From Aerolutibacter ruishenii (lineage in GTDB: Bacteria > Pseudomonadota > Gammaproteobacteria > Xanthomonadales > Xanthomonadaceae), in assembly GCF_007830115.1 (NCBI RefSeq), contig NZ_VLKP01000001.1, forward strand, positions 1 to 64,000: DNA of 64,000 nucleotides. Direction: 5' to 3'. The stretch's first letter is position 1. Each line of letters begins with the position of its first letter. This document shows, in pieces, positions 51,196 through 61,696 of the stretch. The notes beneath the pieces were generated by a model. That model was given only the letters and a program-made list of their open reading frames with translations. It was not told where the DNA came from and searched no databases. The translations under genes were made by a program, and so were the position numbers.

Positions 51196-52188
51196 GTGGT
51201 CGCGCCCCGGCTCGCGCTGGTACCGGGTGAGCCGGCCGGCGTCGGGCCGGAGCTCTGCGTGCGCCTGGCGCAGGAACCACGCGACTACCTGCTGACCGCG
51301 CTGGGCGATGCGGCCACGCTGCGGGCCGCGGCCGAACGGCTTGGCCTGCCCCTGCGATTGGAACCGCCCGGACACCCTGGCACCGAGCCGGGCACGCTGG
51401 CGCTGGTGGAATGGCCCAACGCCGCTGCAGTCACCTTTGGCCAACCCGACCCGCGCAACGCCCACGCCGTGGTGGGCGCGTTGCTTGCCGCGGCCGATGG
51501 CTGCCTGGCCGGCACCTTCGATGGCATGGTGACGGGCCCGGTCAACAAGGCCACGATCAACGACGGCGGGATTCCCTACACCGGAACCACCGAATTGCTG
51601 GCCGGGCGCGCCGGCTGCGACGTGGTGATGATGCTGGCCAACGACATCGTGCGCGTGGCCCTGGCCACCACCCACCTGCCCTTGCGCGCGGTCGCCGATG
51701 CCATCACGCCCGCCACGCTGGAGCGCGTGTTGCGCATCACCCACGCCGCGATGCGCAGCGACTTCGGCCTGGTCGACCCGGTGATCGCGGTGCTGGGCCT
51801 CAATCCGCACGCGGGCGAATCCGGGCACCTGGGGCGCGAGGAAATCGAGGTGATCGAGCCGGTGCTGGCCGCGCTGCGTGCCGAGGGCATGCAGCTCGTC
51901 GGCCCGCTGCCGGCGGACACCGCGTTCCTGCCGGGCAAGCTGCGCGGCTTCGACGCGGTGTTGGCCATGTACCACGACCAGGGCCTGCCCGTGCTCAAGT
52001 ACAGCGGGTTCGAACGTGCGGTGAACCTGACCCTGGGCCTGCCCTATCCGCGCGTCGCCGTCGACCATGGCACCGCGTTCGACCTGGCGGGCACCGGCCG
52101 CGCCGACCCCTCCAGCCTGTTTGCCGCGGCGCGGACCTGCGCGGCGATCGCCCGCCGCCACCCGCCCCGACACCGGATTCCGACATGA
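51196..52188 (+). CDS. pdxA: 4-hydroxythreonine-4-phosphate dehydrogenase
   Basis: PdxA works in the DXP-dependent branch of pyridoxal phosphate synthesis. The 330-residue protein starts at GTG one base after the surA stop (MVAPRLALVPGEPAGVGPEL), has metal-binding His in TTHLPLRAV and MYHDQGLPVLKY, and the VDHGTAFDLAGTG C-terminal motif. Its stop overlaps the rsmA ATG. Confidence 0.95.
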   Translation: MVAPRLALVPGEPAGVGPELCVRLAQEPRDYLLTALGDAATLRAAAERLGLPLRLEPPGHPGTEPGTLALVEWPNAAAVTFGQPDPRNAHAVVGALLAAADGCLAGTFDGMVTGPVNKATINDGGIPYTGTTELLAGRAGCDVVMMLANDIVRVALATTHLPLRAVADAITPATLERVLRITHAAMRSDFGLVDPVIAVLGLNPHAGESGHLGREEIEVIEPVLAALRAEGMQLVGPLPADTAFLPGKLRGFDAVLAMYHDQGLPVLKYSGFERAVNLTLGLPYPRVAVDHGTAFDLAGTGRADPSSLFAAARTCAAIARRHPPRHRIPT

Positions 52189-53072
52189 GCGGCTCCCGCA
52201 AGCCCGTCCACGCCACGGCGCGCCACGGCGCGACCAGCGCCCCTGCCAGGGGCTTCACCGAACCGGCCAAGAAGAGCCTGGGCCAGCACTTCCTGGTGGA
52301 CCGCAACATCATCGGCATGATCGTGCAGGCGGTGAACCCGCAGCCTGACGACCGCCTGGTGGAGATCGGCCCGGGCCAGGGCGCGATCACGTTCCCGCTG
52401 CTGGCCCGCCACGGCCGGTTGACCGTGATCGAGTTCGACCGCGACCTGATCTTCCCGCTGACCGAGGCCGCGCATGCCCATGGCACGCTGCGGGTGATCC
52501 ACCGCGACGTGCTGGAGGTGGACTTCACCGCGCTGGCGCAGGACGAGGGCCACCACGCCGACCCGCGCATCCGCCTGGTCGGCAACCTGCCCTACAACCT
52601 GTCCTCGCCGATCCTGTTCCACGCCCTGGAGCACGCGGCGGTGATCCGCGACATGGTGTTCATGCTGCAGAAGGAAGTCGTGGACCGCATGGCCGCCGGG
52701 CCCGGCAGCAAGGTCTATGGCCGGTTGAGCGTGATGCTGCAGGCCTATTGCCACGTCACGCCGCTGTTCGATGTACCGCCGGGCGCGTTCCGTCCGCCAC
52801 CGAAGGTCGATTCGGCCGTGGTCAGGCTGGTGCCGCGTGCCGCCGAAACCATTGGCATCCGCGACCATGCGCTGTTCGCCCGGGTCGTGCGCGACGCCTT
52901 CGGCCAGCGCCGCAAGACCCTGCGCAACGCCCTGTCGCAGGTGTGCGGCAGCGAGGCCATCGAGGCAGCCGGCGTGCGCCCCGACGCGCGAGCCGAACAG
53001 CTCCCGGTGGCCGATTTCGTGCGGCTGGCCAACCTGCTGGCCGAACAGCGGAGCGCCGCGACGGAAGGATGA
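52185..53072 (+). CDS. rsmA: 16S rRNA (A1518/A1519) dimethyltransferase
   Basis: RsmA (KsgA) makes m6,2A at helix 45 of 16S rRNA. The 295-residue protein has a longer N-terminal tail (to about residue 30), then KKSLGQHFL (28-36), [14 protein letters not shown] (SAM loop) and the catalytic [11 protein letters not shown] (near 130). ATGA overlap with pdxA. Confidence 0.96.
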   Translation: MSGSRKPVHATARHGATSAPARGFTEPAKKSLGQHFLVDRNIIGMIVQAVNPQPDDRLVEIGPGQGAITFPLLARHGRLTVIEFDRDLIFPLTEAAHAHGTLRVIHRDVLEVDFTALAQDEGHHADPRIRLVGNLPYNLSSPILFHALEHAAVIRDMVFMLQKEVVDRMAAGPGSKVYGRLSVMLQAYCHVTPLFDVPPGAFRPPPKVDSAVVRLVPRAAETIGIRDHALFARVVRDAFGQRRKTLRNALSQVCGSEAIEAAGVRPDARAEQLPVADFVRLANLLAEQRSAATEG

Positions 53073-53188
53073 CGCGCGGCCAGGAACACGGACAGCATCG
53101 CGGTGCGCATTGTCCCCATCCAAAGCCGGGACATGCTGGCGGGCGCGATCCGCTGCGCGGGAATGCGCACGTTTCACGGCACATTGCT

Positions 53189-53194
53189 TACACT
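53189..53194 (+). promoter_or_regulatory. Candidate -10 box directly before apaG
   Basis: TACACT ends 6 bases before the apaG ATG, which would place transcription start at or beside the start codon. No ribosome-binding site lies between. A leaderless message is possible, but read-through from rsmA also explains expression. Confidence 0.35.
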
Positions 53195-53200
53195 GTCCTG

Positions 53201-53584
53201 ATGGAACGCTCCATCGAATACGCGCTGGACATCGACGTGATCACCCGCTACCTCGACGAACAGTCGGAGCCGGAGCAGGATCGCTATGTCTTCGCCTACA
53301 CCATCCACATCCGCAACAGCGGCAACGTGCCCGCGCGCCTGCTTGCCCGCCACTGGATCATCACCGACGCCAACGGCAAGGTGCAGGAGGTCGAGGGCGA
53401 AGGCGTGGTGGGCGAGCAGCCATGGCTGCGCCCCGGCGAGGACTTCGAGTACACCTCCGGTGCCGTGCTGGAGACCGACCTGGGCACCATGCGCGGCAGC
53501 TACCAGTTGCTGGCCGACGACGGCACGCATTTCGATGCGCCCATCCCCGCTTTCACCCTGACCGTGCCGCGCACGCTGCACTGA
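53201..53584 (+). CDS. apaG: ApaG protein
   Basis: A 127-residue fibronectin-III-like ApaG/DUF525 domain. The family motifs [20 protein letters not shown] (about 29-48), HWIITDANG and [20 protein letters not shown] are all present. Function is unclear; it is linked to Mg2+/Co2+ tolerance in Salmonella (CorD). The longer upstream frame overlaps rsmA and is rejected. Confidence 0.94.
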   Translation: MERSIEYALDIDVITRYLDEQSEPEQDRYVFAYTIHIRNSGNVPARLLARHWIITDANGKVQEVEGEGVVGEQPWLRPGEDFEYTSGAVLETDLGTMRGSYQLLADDGTHFDAPIPAFTLTVPRTLH

Positions 53585-53594
53585 GGTCCACGCC

Positions 53595-54605
53595 ATGACC
53601 ACCTGGGCCATCGGCGACCTGCAGGGCTGCTACGACGCCACGCAACGCCTGCTGGAGAAGATCCGGTTCGACCCCGCGCAGGACACGCTGTGGTTCTGCG
53701 GCGACCTGGTCAACCGTGGCGGGCAATCGCTGGAAACCCTGCGGCTGGTGCATTCGCTGCGCGCGCACAGCGTGGTGGTGCTGGGCAACCACGACCTGTC
53801 GCTGCTGGGCATCGGCGAGCGGCGCGAGGAGGAGCAGCGCAAGGTCAACCCGGACCTGCAGCGGATCGTGCTGGCTGAGGATGCGGCAGAACTGCTGGGC
53901 TGGCTGCGCATGCAGAAGCTGGTGCACGTGGACCGCAGGCTGGGTTGGATGATGGTGCACGCCGGCCTGTCGCCGCAGTGGACCACCGAGCAGGCCGAGC
54001 GCCTTGCCCGCGAGGTGGAGGAGAAACTGCACGGTCCGCAGTTCCAGCGCCTGCTGAAGAACATGTACGGCGACAAGCCCGCGTGGCACCCCAAGCTGGC
54101 CGGGATGGACCGGTACCGGGCCATCATCAACATCTGCACGCGGCTGCGCTATTGCTCTCCGCGCGGGCGGATCAGCTTCGAGGACAAGGGCGCGCCGGGC
54201 ACGCAGCCCGTGGGGCTGTATCCGTGGTACGCGGTACCCGGCCGCGTCGAGCGCGACCTCAGGATCGTGTGCGGCCACTGGTCCACGCTGGGGCTGTTCA
54301 TCGGCCACGGCGTGCACGCCATCGACACCGGCGCGGTGTGGGGGGGCAAGCTCACCGCGCTGCAGCTGGATGCCGACGAACTGCGCCTGGTGCAGGTACC
54401 CGGGCGCGACGTGCCGGCGACGCCTCCACGGCCGCGTCCGCCGTACCATCCCGGTGACCAACAGCATCGCCAAGACCAGGGGCAACGGCCGAACAACCAC
54501 CGCGGACGCCGCGGCGGTCGCAACGGCCGGCCCCGCGATGAGCGCCGCGACAGCGGCGACAACGTGCCACGCGGCACGCCTGTCGAGCCTGAAAGCAGGA
54601 GCTAG
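53595..54605 (+). CDS. apaH: Symmetrical bis(5'-nucleosyl)-tetraphosphatase with an Arg/Gly-rich tail
   Basis: ApaH splits Ap4A to two ADP and also removes Np4 caps from RNA in E. coli. The first 268 residues hold the calcineurin-like core: IGDLQGCY (6-13), FCGDLVNRG (34-42), LGNHDLSLL (63-71) and VHAGLSPQW. From about residue 269 a 68-residue low-complexity tail follows, rich in Pro, Gln, Arg and Gly (RGRRGGRNGRPRDERR). E. coli ApaH ends near 280, so most of the tail is extra. Confidence 0.94.
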   Translation: MTTWAIGDLQGCYDATQRLLEKIRFDPAQDTLWFCGDLVNRGGQSLETLRLVHSLRAHSVVVLGNHDLSLLGIGERREEEQRKVNPDLQRIVLAEDAAELLGWLRMQKLVHVDRRLGWMMVHAGLSPQWTTEQAERLAREVEEKLHGPQFQRLLKNMYGDKPAWHPKLAGMDRYRAIINICTRLRYCSPRGRISFEDKGAPGTQPVGLYPWYAVPGRVERDLRIVCGHWSTLGLFIGHGVHAIDTGAVWGGKLTALQLDADELRLVQVPGRDVPATPPRPRPPYHPGDQQHRQDQGQRPNNHRGRRGGRNGRPRDERRDSGDNVPRGTPVEPESRS

Positions 54606-54617
54606 GGAGCGCCGGTC

Positions 54618-55118
54618 TCAGGCGCGTTCGTAATCGACGAACTCGAAGGCGTACGCGTGCCTGGCGTCACCCGGATGCGCCTCGCGGGCGGTGATCCGCC
54701 AATCGCCTGCATCGAACCGCGGAAAGTACGCGTCGGCGCCTTCGACCACGGTATCGACGTGGGTCAGGTGCATGCGCGTGGCATGCGGCAGGCACAGGGC
54801 GTACACCTCGCCACCACCAATCACGCACAACTCGTCCACCTCCTCCAGTTCGGCGATGAAGCGCGCCTCATCCAGCGAGGCCACCGATTGCATGCCGTCG
54901 AACGGCACCGTGTCAGCACGGGTCAGCACCAGGTTGAGCCGGCCCGGCAGCGCGCGCCCCAGTGATTCGGCGGTCTTGCGGCCCATCAGCACCGGCTTGC
55001 CCAAGGTCAGCGCCTTGAAGCGCTTCAGGTCATCGGGCAGGCGCCACGGAAGTTCGTTGCCGCGGCCAATGCCGTGCGCACGGTCCAACGCCGCGATCAG
55101 CACCAGCGCCACGCTCAC
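54618..55118 (-). CDS. folA: Dihydrofolate reductase
   Basis: A 166-residue [24 protein letters not shown] (8-26 region) and the catalytic acidic pair Asp29-Asp30 in [10 protein letters not shown] are present, as are the [13 protein letters not shown] motif and [14 protein letters not shown] (near 98). The GTG start overlaps the thyA stop (GTGA). It regenerates the tetrahydrofolate consumed by ThyA, so the coupling makes sense. Confidence 0.95.
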   Translation of the reverse strand: MSVALVLIAALDRAHGIGRGNELPWRLPDDLKRFKALTLGKPVLMGRKTAESLGRALPGRLNLVLTRADTVPFDGMQSVASLDEARFIAELEEVDELCVIGGGEVYALCLPHATRMHLTHVDTVVEGADAYFPRFDAGDWRITAREAHPGDARHAYAFEFVDYERA

Positions 55119-55909
55119 ACCGCCACCGGCGCCTTGATCGCGGGATGCGGATCGTAGCCTTCGATGGCGATGTCGTCCCAGGTGAAGCCCAGGATGTCCT
55201 TCACGTCGGGGTTGAGCTTGAGTCGCGGCAACGCACACGGCTCGCGCGCCAGTTGTTCGCGTGCCTGGTCGTAATGATTGGAATACAGGTGCGCGTCGCC
55301 CAGTGTGTGCACGAAATCGCCCACGCCCAGCCCGCACGCCTGCGCCACCATGTGGGTCAGCAGCGCATAGCTGGCGATGTTGAACGGCACGCCGAGGAAG
55401 ATGTCGCCGCTGCGCTGGTACAGCTGGCAGCTGAGCTTTCCGTCGACCACGTAGAACTGGAAGAACGCGTGGCATGGCATCAGCGCCATCCGCGGCAGGT
55501 CGGCCACGTTCCACGCCGACACGATCAGCCGGCGCGAGTCGGGGTTGCGCTTGATCTCGTCGACCACCCAGCGGATCTGGTCGATCTCCTGCCCGTCCGG
55601 GCCGGCCCAACGGCGCCATTGCTTGCCGTACACCGGACCCAGTTCACCGTCGGCATCGGCCCACTCGTCCCAGATGCTGACCTTGTGCTCCTTCAGGTAC
55701 GCGATGTTGGTCTCGCCCCGCAGGAACCACAGCAGCTCATGCACGATCGAACGCAGGTGCAGCTTCTTGGTGGTGACCAGCGGGAAGCCCTGGTTGAGGT
55801 CGAAGCGCATCTGCCAGCCGAACACGCTGCGCGTGCCGGTGCCGGTACGGTCGGACTTCTCGGTGCCCTGTTCCAGCACGTGGCGCAGCAGGTCAAGGTA
55901 GGGCTGCAT
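55115..55909 (-). CDS. thyA: Thymidylate synthase
   Basis: ThyA methylates dUMP to dTMP with methylene-THF. The 264-residue protein has the same length as E. coli ThyA, the catalytic Cys146 in [12 protein letters not shown], and the dUMP-binding RRLIVSAWN. It is 3 bases after lgt and coupled to folA. Confidence 0.97.
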   Translation of the reverse strand: MQPYLDLLRHVLEQGTEKSDRTGTGTRSVFGWQMRFDLNQGFPLVTTKKLHLRSIVHELLWFLRGETNIAYLKEHKVSIWDEWADADGELGPVYGKQWRRWAGPDGQEIDQIRWVVDEIKRNPDSRRLIVSAWNVADLPRMALMPCHAFFQFYVVDGKLSCQLYQRSGDIFLGVPFNIASYALLTHMVAQACGLGVGDFVHTLGDAHLYSNHYDQAREQLAREPCALPRLKLNPDVKDILGFTWDDIAIEGYDPHPAIKAPVAV

Positions 55910-55912
55910 CGC

Positions 55913-56770
55913 TTACGCCCTCGCCACGATCGGCGAACGGCGGGAGAGCCACAGCCAGAACAGGCCCAGGCCGATCAGCGGCAGGCTCAGCACCTGACCC
56001 ATGGTCAGCCAGTCGAAGGCCAGGTAGCCGATGTGCTGGTCGGGCACGCGCACGAACTCCACCAGGAAGCGGAAGCAGCCGTACAGCAGCGCGAACATCC
56101 CCGACACCGCATAACGCGGACGCGGCCGGCTGGAGAACCACCACAGCACCACGAACATCACCAGCCCCTCCAGCGCCGCCTGGTACAACTGCGACGGGTG
56201 GCGGGCAAACTGGTCCAGCGCGCCCGTGGCGAACTCGGCCCTGACCTGGTCCGCGCTCCAGCCGGCGAATTCCGGCGCCTGCGGGAACACCACGCCCCAA
56301 CCCGCCTCCGTCGGCTTGCCGAACAGTTCACCGCCGATGTAGTTGCCCAACCGTCCCAGGCCCAGTCCCGGCGGCACCAGCGGCGCGACGAAATCGACCG
56401 TGTCGAACAGGTGCAGCCGGTGCTTGCGCGACCACCACCAGCACGCCACGACCACGCCGATCAGGCCGCCATGGAAGCTCATGCCGCCTTCCCAGGTGCG
56501 GAACAGCATCAACGGGTCCTTCAACAGGTCGTCGAACACATAGAAGAAGACATAGCCGATGCGGCCGCCGAGCACGACGCCGAGCATGGCGTAGAACAGC
56601 AGGTCGCCGAAGGCCTGCGCATTGACGCCGGGCAACCAGCCAGCCCGCACACGGCGGTTGCCCAGCCACCACGCCACGCCGAAGCCAATTGCGTACATGA
56701 CCCCGTACCAGCGCACCTGCAGCGGACCGATGCCGAAGGCGACCGGGTCGATATCGTGTAGCAGGATCAT
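55913..56770 (-). CDS. lgt: Prolipoprotein diacylglyceryl transferase
   Basis: Lgt adds diacylglycerol to the lipobox Cys of prolipoproteins, so it serves the LolB, LemA and TlpA-like proteins in this window. The 285-residue membrane protein has the HGGLIGV motif and the Lgt signature [18 protein letters not shown], with about seven membrane helices. lgt-thyA-folA is a common gammaproteobacterial order. Confidence 0.95.
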   Translation of the reverse strand: MILLHDIDPVAFGIGPLQVRWYGVMYAIGFGVAWWLGNRRVRAGWLPGVNAQAFGDLLFYAMLGVVLGGRIGYVFFYVFDDLLKDPLMLFRTWEGGMSFHGGLIGVVVACWWWSRKHRLHLFDTVDFVAPLVPPGLGLGRLGNYIGGELFGKPTEAGWGVVFPQAPEFAGWSADQVRAEFATGALDQFARHPSQLYQAALEGLVMFVVLWWFSSRPRPRYAVSGMFALLYGCFRFLVEFVRVPDQHIGYLAFDWLTMGQVLSLPLIGLGLFWLWLSRRSPIVARA

Positions 56771-56918
56771 GGGCGCTCACGTTGGGGGCAATGGACCGTA
56801 TTGTGCCCCAGCCACGCAGGGGTGTGTCCGGCGGCGGGCCGGCGCACAAAGGGGTACGACGGGCGCCAGCCGGCCGGTCGCGCGGGAGCGTAGCGCGACG
56901 GTGTGTTGCGGAAGCGGG

Positions 56919-57413
56919 TCACAGCAGGTGCGGCACGTCGGGCAGTTCGTTGCGGTCCACGTCGCCTTCCGCCCGGGGAAAATGCGCCGCGATCAGGTCC
57001 GACAACGCGGTCACGGCCTGCGCGACGGCCTGTTCGGGTTCACCCACACGCATCCGCTCTTCCATCAACTGGCACACGCCGCGCCACTGCTCGGCACTGA
57101 CCCGATCGTCGAAGCCGCGGTCGGCAACTATCTCGATACGGTGATCGGCCAGGAGCAGGTACAGCAGCACGCCGTTGTTGGCCCGTGTGTCCCACACGCC
57201 GAGCCGGGCGAAGACCTCGCGCGCGCGCTGCTGCGCACCCATCCCGGCCAGTACCGCGCGCGGATGCAGGTTGGGCTCTACCGCGAAGCAGATCTCGCCG
57301 GTATGGCGCGCCTCGCTCGCAGCGATCAGCGCCGCAATGCGCTGCAGCGCGTCTTCCGGGAACAGCCGCTTGGCCGAAGGCGCGAACAGGTGTTTGAGTA
57401 CTCGCCGCATCAT
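56919..57413 (-). CDS. TPM-domain protein, cytosolic form
   Basis: A 164-residue TPM-fold protein without a signal peptide (MRRVLKHLFAPSAKRLFPED). The core has RIAALIAASEARHTGEICFA, ANNGVLLYLLLADHRIEIVA and DRGFDDRVS motifs. This short form is paired with the longer exported TPM protein upstream; the gap is 9 bases. In related operons the pair follows lemA. Function is unknown. Confidence 0.85.
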   Translation of the reverse strand: MMRRVLKHLFAPSAKRLFPEDALQRIAALIAASEARHTGEICFAVEPNLHPRAVLAGMGAQQRAREVFARLGVWDTRANNGVLLYLLLADHRIEIVADRGFDDRVSAEQWRGVCQLMEERMRVGEPEQAVAQAVTALSDLIAAHFPRAEGDVDRNELPDVPHLL

Positions 57414-57422
57414 GCCCCCCGC

Positions 57423-58337
57423 TCACCAGCTGCCAGAGGCGCCACCGCCCCCGCTCATGCCGCCACCGCCCGACCAGCCACCGCCACCACCGAAACCACC
57501 GCCACCCCAGCCACCACCGCCTCCGCCCCAGCCACCACCGCCAAACCCACCCCAGCCGCCGTCGCGGGCGTAACGACCGGTCGACGGACTGGCCAGGCCC
57601 ATGAAGAATCCCACCAGCGCGCCGAGGCCACCGACCACGGCCAGCGACGAAATCAGCCACGCCACGCCACCCGCCGCACCCGCACCGATCACGCCGCGCA
57701 CGAAACGCGGCGCACGGCCGAACAACGCACGCGCGATCTGCGCCACGATGAAGGCCACGAAGAGCGCGAAGATCCAGTCGCCGCCGCCGTTTCCACGATC
57801 CTGGAGGGGATCCACCATGGGGCCAGGCAGCGATTCGCCGTCGATCAGCTTGACCAGCATCGCCGTCGCGTCGGTGATGCCCCCGGCATAATCACCGGCA
57901 CGGAACTTCGGCACCAGGTATTCCTGGATGACCCGCGCCGACGTGGCGTCGGGGATCGCCCCCTCCAGCCCGTAGCCCACCTCGATCCGCACGCGGCGGT
58001 CGTCCTTGGCGACGACCAGCAGCACGCCGTCATCCACTTTTTTTCGCCCCAGATTCCACTGCTCGAACACGCGCACCGCATACTGGGCGATGTCCTCTGG
58101 CTGCGTGGTCGGCACCACCAGCACCTGCAATTGGCTACCCTTGCGCTGCTGCAGCGCAAGGGCCTGGGCTTCCAGCGCCTGTCGACTGGCGGCATCGAGC
58201 GTGCCGGTGGTATCGACCACCGGCGAATCCAGGGGGGGAATCGGTGCCAGCTGCTGCGCCAGCGCGGCCAGTGGCAGCAGCAGGCCGAGCAGCAGAACCA
58301 GGCTGGCAGCACGCCACCGACGGATCCGCGCCACCAT
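57423..58337 (-). CDS. YgcG-type TPM-domain membrane protein with a Gly/Trp-rich tail
   Basis: A 304-residue protein: signal peptide (LLLGLLLPLAALAQ), a TPM domain (about 35-165, VDTTGTLDAASRQALEAQAL and VRVFEQWNLGRKKVDDGVLL), then two membrane helices (WIFALFVAFIVAQIARALF and VAWLISSLAVVGGLGALVG). It ends in a 50-residue tail of Gly, Trp, Phe and Ser repeats. The domain order matches YgcG. Function is unknown; the TPM domain probably faces the periplasm. Confidence 0.88.
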   Translation of the reverse strand: MVARIRRWRAASLVLLLGLLLPLAALAQQLAPIPPLDSPVVDTTGTLDAASRQALEAQALALQQRKGSQLQVLVVPTTQPEDIAQYAVRVFEQWNLGRKKVDDGVLLVVAKDDRRVRIEVGYGLEGAIPDATSARVIQEYLVPKFRAGDYAGGITDATAMLVKLIDGESLPGPMVDPLQDRGNGGGDWIFALFVAFIVAQIARALFGRAPRFVRGVIGAGAAGGVAWLISSLAVVGGLGALVGFFMGLASPSTGRYARDGGWGGFGGGGWGGGGGGWGGGGFGGGGGWSGGGGMSGGGGASGSW

Positions 58338-58461
58338 CAACGCCGCGCCTGGCGGCACCCCGGCCGCACGCCCAGTCGATGAGGCATGCCCAAGGCCATG
58401 CGGCCCCCGCATGCCTCCGCCCCACTTCGCGCCCGCCATGGCCCGCAGCGTCCCTGAGCAA

Positions 58462-59100
58462 TCAGCCGTTCGCCGGTGCCGGCGGGGTGGTCGGCTGCGG
58501 CTGCGGCTGCGGCGCGGGCTGGCCGAAATCCACCTGCGGCGCTTCCTGTATCTGGGCTTCGTTCTCCACGGTGAAGTTGGGCTTGACCTTGTAGCCGAAC
58601 ATCATCGCCACCAGGTTCTGCGGGAACGAGCGGATGTAGGTGTTGTAGTCCTGCACCGCCCCGATGTAACGCTGCCGTTCCACGGTGATCCGGTTCTCGG
58701 TGCCTTCCAGTTGTGCCTGCAGCTGCAGGAAGTTCTGGTCGGCCTTGAGTTGCGGGTAGTTCTCGCTGACCAGCAGCAGGCGGCCGATGGCGCTCTGCAG
58801 TCCGGCCTGCGCGTCCTGGAACTGCTGCAGCGACGCCGGGTCATCGGCGTTGACGTTGATGCTGCCCACCCTGGCGCGCGCTTCGGTCACCTGGGTCAGC
58901 ACCTGCGCCTCGTGGGCCGCGTAACCCTTCACCGTGGCCACCAGGTTGGGCACCAGGTCGGCGCGACGCTTGTAGACGTTGAGCACCTGCGACCAGGCGG
59001 CCTTCACCGCCTCGTCCTTCTGCTGGATGGTGTTGTAACCACAGCCACTGAGCATGAAGGTCAGCATCAGCAAGGTCAGGGCCATCAGGATCCGACGCAT
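58462..59100 (-). CDS. lemA: LemA-family lipoprotein
   Basis: A 212-residue precursor with lipobox LSGC (residues 17-20) in MRRILMALTLLMLTFMLSGC. The LemA helical core has the YNTIQQKDEAVKAAWSQVLN start and the VPNLVATVKGYAAHE motif, and there is a Pro/Gln tail. LemA proteins sit with TPM-domain genes, as here. Their function is not settled. Confidence 0.92.
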   Translation of the reverse strand: MRRILMALTLLMLTFMLSGCGYNTIQQKDEAVKAAWSQVLNVYKRRADLVPNLVATVKGYAAHEAQVLTQVTEARARVGSINVNADDPASLQQFQDAQAGLQSAIGRLLLVSENYPQLKADQNFLQLQAQLEGTENRITVERQRYIGAVQDYNTYIRSFPQNLVAMMFGYKVKPNFTVENEAQIQEAPQVDFGQPAPQPQPQPTTPPAPANG

Positions 59101-59179
59101 GGGAGCACTCCGTTCAGGTGAATGAAGCGCATTCCATCACTGCTTGTGTTGGCATGCAATGAAGGTCCGCCCAATGGAA

Positions 59180-59206
59180 AAGGGGTCGGCGCCAGGCCAA
59201 CCCCTT
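59180..59206 (-). terminator. Strong hairpin terminator after terC
   Basis: On the minus strand an 11-bp stem with one G-T pair (AAGGGGTTGGC/GCCGACCCCTT) and a 5-base loop is followed by TTCC. It lies 66 bases past the terC stop and separates terC from lemA. Confidence 0.6.
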
Positions 59207-59271
59207 CCATGCCTCCCGCGCATGCGCCGGCCCCCCTGCCGCCGTGGCGGGGCAGCGGCGCGGGCCGTGGG

Positions 59272-60006
<735 letters not shown>

Positions 60007-60039
60007 GGGGAAAATTCCAGCCAAACAAGAATCAGGTCA

Positions 60040-60420
60040 TCAGAGCAGGCGCGGCAACAACAGCGCGCCCCAGGTGAACAGCACGTTCATCATCACCACG
60101 AACACCGCGGCGGAGCCCATGTCCTTGGCCCGTCCGGCCAACTCGTGGAACTCCGCGCCGTAGCGTTCGATCACCGCCTCGACCGCCGAATTGAGCAACT
60201 CCACGCTCAATACCAGCAGCATCGAGCCGATCAGCAGCACCTTTTCCACCGGGGTCTGGCCAAGCCAGAGTCCCAGGGGGGCGAGGATCACGAACAGGTA
60301 GACCTCGAGGCGGAACGAGGACTCATGCAGCCAGGCCGCGGCCAGGCCCTGCATGGACCATTTGGTCGCCTTCAGGATGCGGTCCGGGCGGCGGGGAAGG
60401 TGTCCGAACTCGTCAGCCAT
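60040..60420 (-). CDS. dgkA: Diacylglycerol kinase
   Basis: DgkA phosphorylates diacylglycerol released during membrane-derived glucan and LPS modification. The 126-residue protein has three membrane helices and the signature ELLNSAVEAVIERYG and AGRAKDMGSAAV (residues about 75-105). Same strand as terC. Confidence 0.95.
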   Translation of the reverse strand: MADEFGHLPRRPDRILKATKWSMQGLAAAWLHESSFRLEVYLFVILAPLGLWLGQTPVEKVLLIGSMLLVLSVELLNSAVEAVIERYGAEFHELAGRAKDMGSAAVFVVMMNVLFTWGALLLPRLL

Positions 60421-60528
60421 CGGCTCGTCTGGTAGTCATGGGCGCTGGGGCGCAAGCCCCTGATTTTGCCATAACGACGGGACGGGTGCCCCACGCCGCC
60501 GTCCCAAACCCCGGTTTGTCCGGCCTGT

Positions 60529-61569
60529 TCAGTCTTCGTGGACCGCCGTCCCGCGGCTGCCATCCGGGCGGATCCAGCCACGGAACATCGAACCGCTGTT
60601 GAAGGGCATGGCGATGTTGCCTTCGCGGTCCAGCGCGATGGCCCCGCCGTCGCCGCCCATGGCCGGCACGACGCGGTTCACCACATCGTCGGCTGCGGCC
60701 TGCAAGGTATCGCCGCGGTACGCCACGCGCACGCAGATGTCGTGGGCGACCGCGGCACGGATGTAGTACTCGCCCCAGCCGGTGCCCGACACGCCGCAAC
60801 GATCGTCGGCCCAGGTGCCAGCCCCGATGATCGGTGAATCGCCCACGCGGCCGTAGCGCTTGTTGGTCATGCCGCCGGTGCTGGTGGCGGCGGCGATGTG
60901 ACCGTGCACATCCAGAGCCACCGCACCGACGGTGCCGAAGTACTTGGGGGCGTCGTCCTCCAGCGGGCGGTACGCCTGCGCGTCCCGGGCCTTGTGCGCG
61001 TTTTCCGCTTCCTCGCGCTGCGCCTTTTCCAGTGCGCGGCGGCGATGCTCGGTGTCGAACCAGGTATTGGGCACGCGCTCGATCTCCGGGCGGGTATCGG
61101 CGAAAGCCTCGGCACCGGCGCCGGCCAGCATGACGTGTGGGCTGTGCTCCATCACCGCGCGCGCCAGCTTGATCGGACTGCGCACGGTGGTCACGCCGGC
61201 CACTGCGCCCGCACGGCGGGTGTGCCCCTCCATGATGGAGGCGTCGAGCTCGTGGCCGCCGACGGCGTTGAATACCGCGCCCTTGCCGGCGTTGAAGCGC
61301 GGCGACTCCTCCAGCACCCGCACCGCGGCCTCGACCGCGTCCAGTGCGCTGCCGCCCGCGGCCAGGACCTTGTTGCCCGCATCCAGTGCCTGGTTGAGGG
61401 TGGCGTGGACATCCTTCAGGTCTGCGGCGCTGAGCGATTCCTTGGGCACGAAACCGGCACCGCCATGGATGACCAGGGCTGTCTTTGGCCTGGCTGCGGC
61501 AGGGGTGGGCTCGGCGGCTTGTGCGGTCACGGCGGCGAGGGTCAAGGCAAGGGTGGTCAACAGGCGCAT
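60529..61569 (-). CDS. iaaA: Exported isoaspartyl peptidase / L-asparaginase (Ntn hydrolase)
   Basis: The 346-residue proenzyme has a signal peptide (MRLLTTLALTLAAVTAQA), the substrate-binding IHGGAGF (34-40), and the autoproteolytic nucleophile Thr213 in FGTVGAVALD. It would self-cleave into alpha and beta chains and remove beta-aspartyl residues from peptides. The export signal places it in the periplasm. Different in fold from the short asparaginase-like protein at 16769. Confidence 0.93.
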   Translation of the reverse strand: MRLLTTLALTLAAVTAQAAEPTPAAARPKTALVIHGGAGFVPKESLSAADLKDVHATLNQALDAGNKVLAAGGSALDAVEAAVRVLEESPRFNAGKGAVFNAVGGHELDASIMEGHTRRAGAVAGVTTVRSPIKLARAVMEHSPHVMLAGAGAEAFADTRPEIERVPNTWFDTEHRRRALEKAQREEAENAHKARDAQAYRPLEDDAPKYFGTVGAVALDVHGHIAAATSTGGMTNKRYGRVGDSPIIGAGTWADDRCGVSGTGWGEYYIRAAVAHDICVRVAYRGDTLQAAADDVVNRVVPAMGGDGGAIALDREGNIAMPFNSGSMFRGWIRPDGSRGTAVHED

Positions 61570-61603
61570 GTTTGTATACGAGGCGGAACTCAAGCTGACT
61601 CTA

Positions 61604-61628
61604 ACCGGTTTCCCTCGGGCAAACCGGT
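61604..61628 (-). terminator. Hairpin after the ABC permease gene
   Basis: A perfect 8-bp stem ACCGGTTT/AAACCGGT with a 9-base loop lies 69 bases past the permease stop on the minus strand, ahead of iaaA. No U tract follows, so termination may be partial. Confidence 0.5.
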
Positions 61629-61696
61629 GCAGTGCTCTTCCCTCACGCTGCCGCAATGGAGGGAGGAGCAATACCCCACCCTCGCGGCCCTTACCC

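Noticed and set aside
60007-60039. Possible yybP-ykoY (Mn2+) riboswitch before terC
   Set aside because: Only 33 bases separate dgkA from terC, far too short for the riboswitch.
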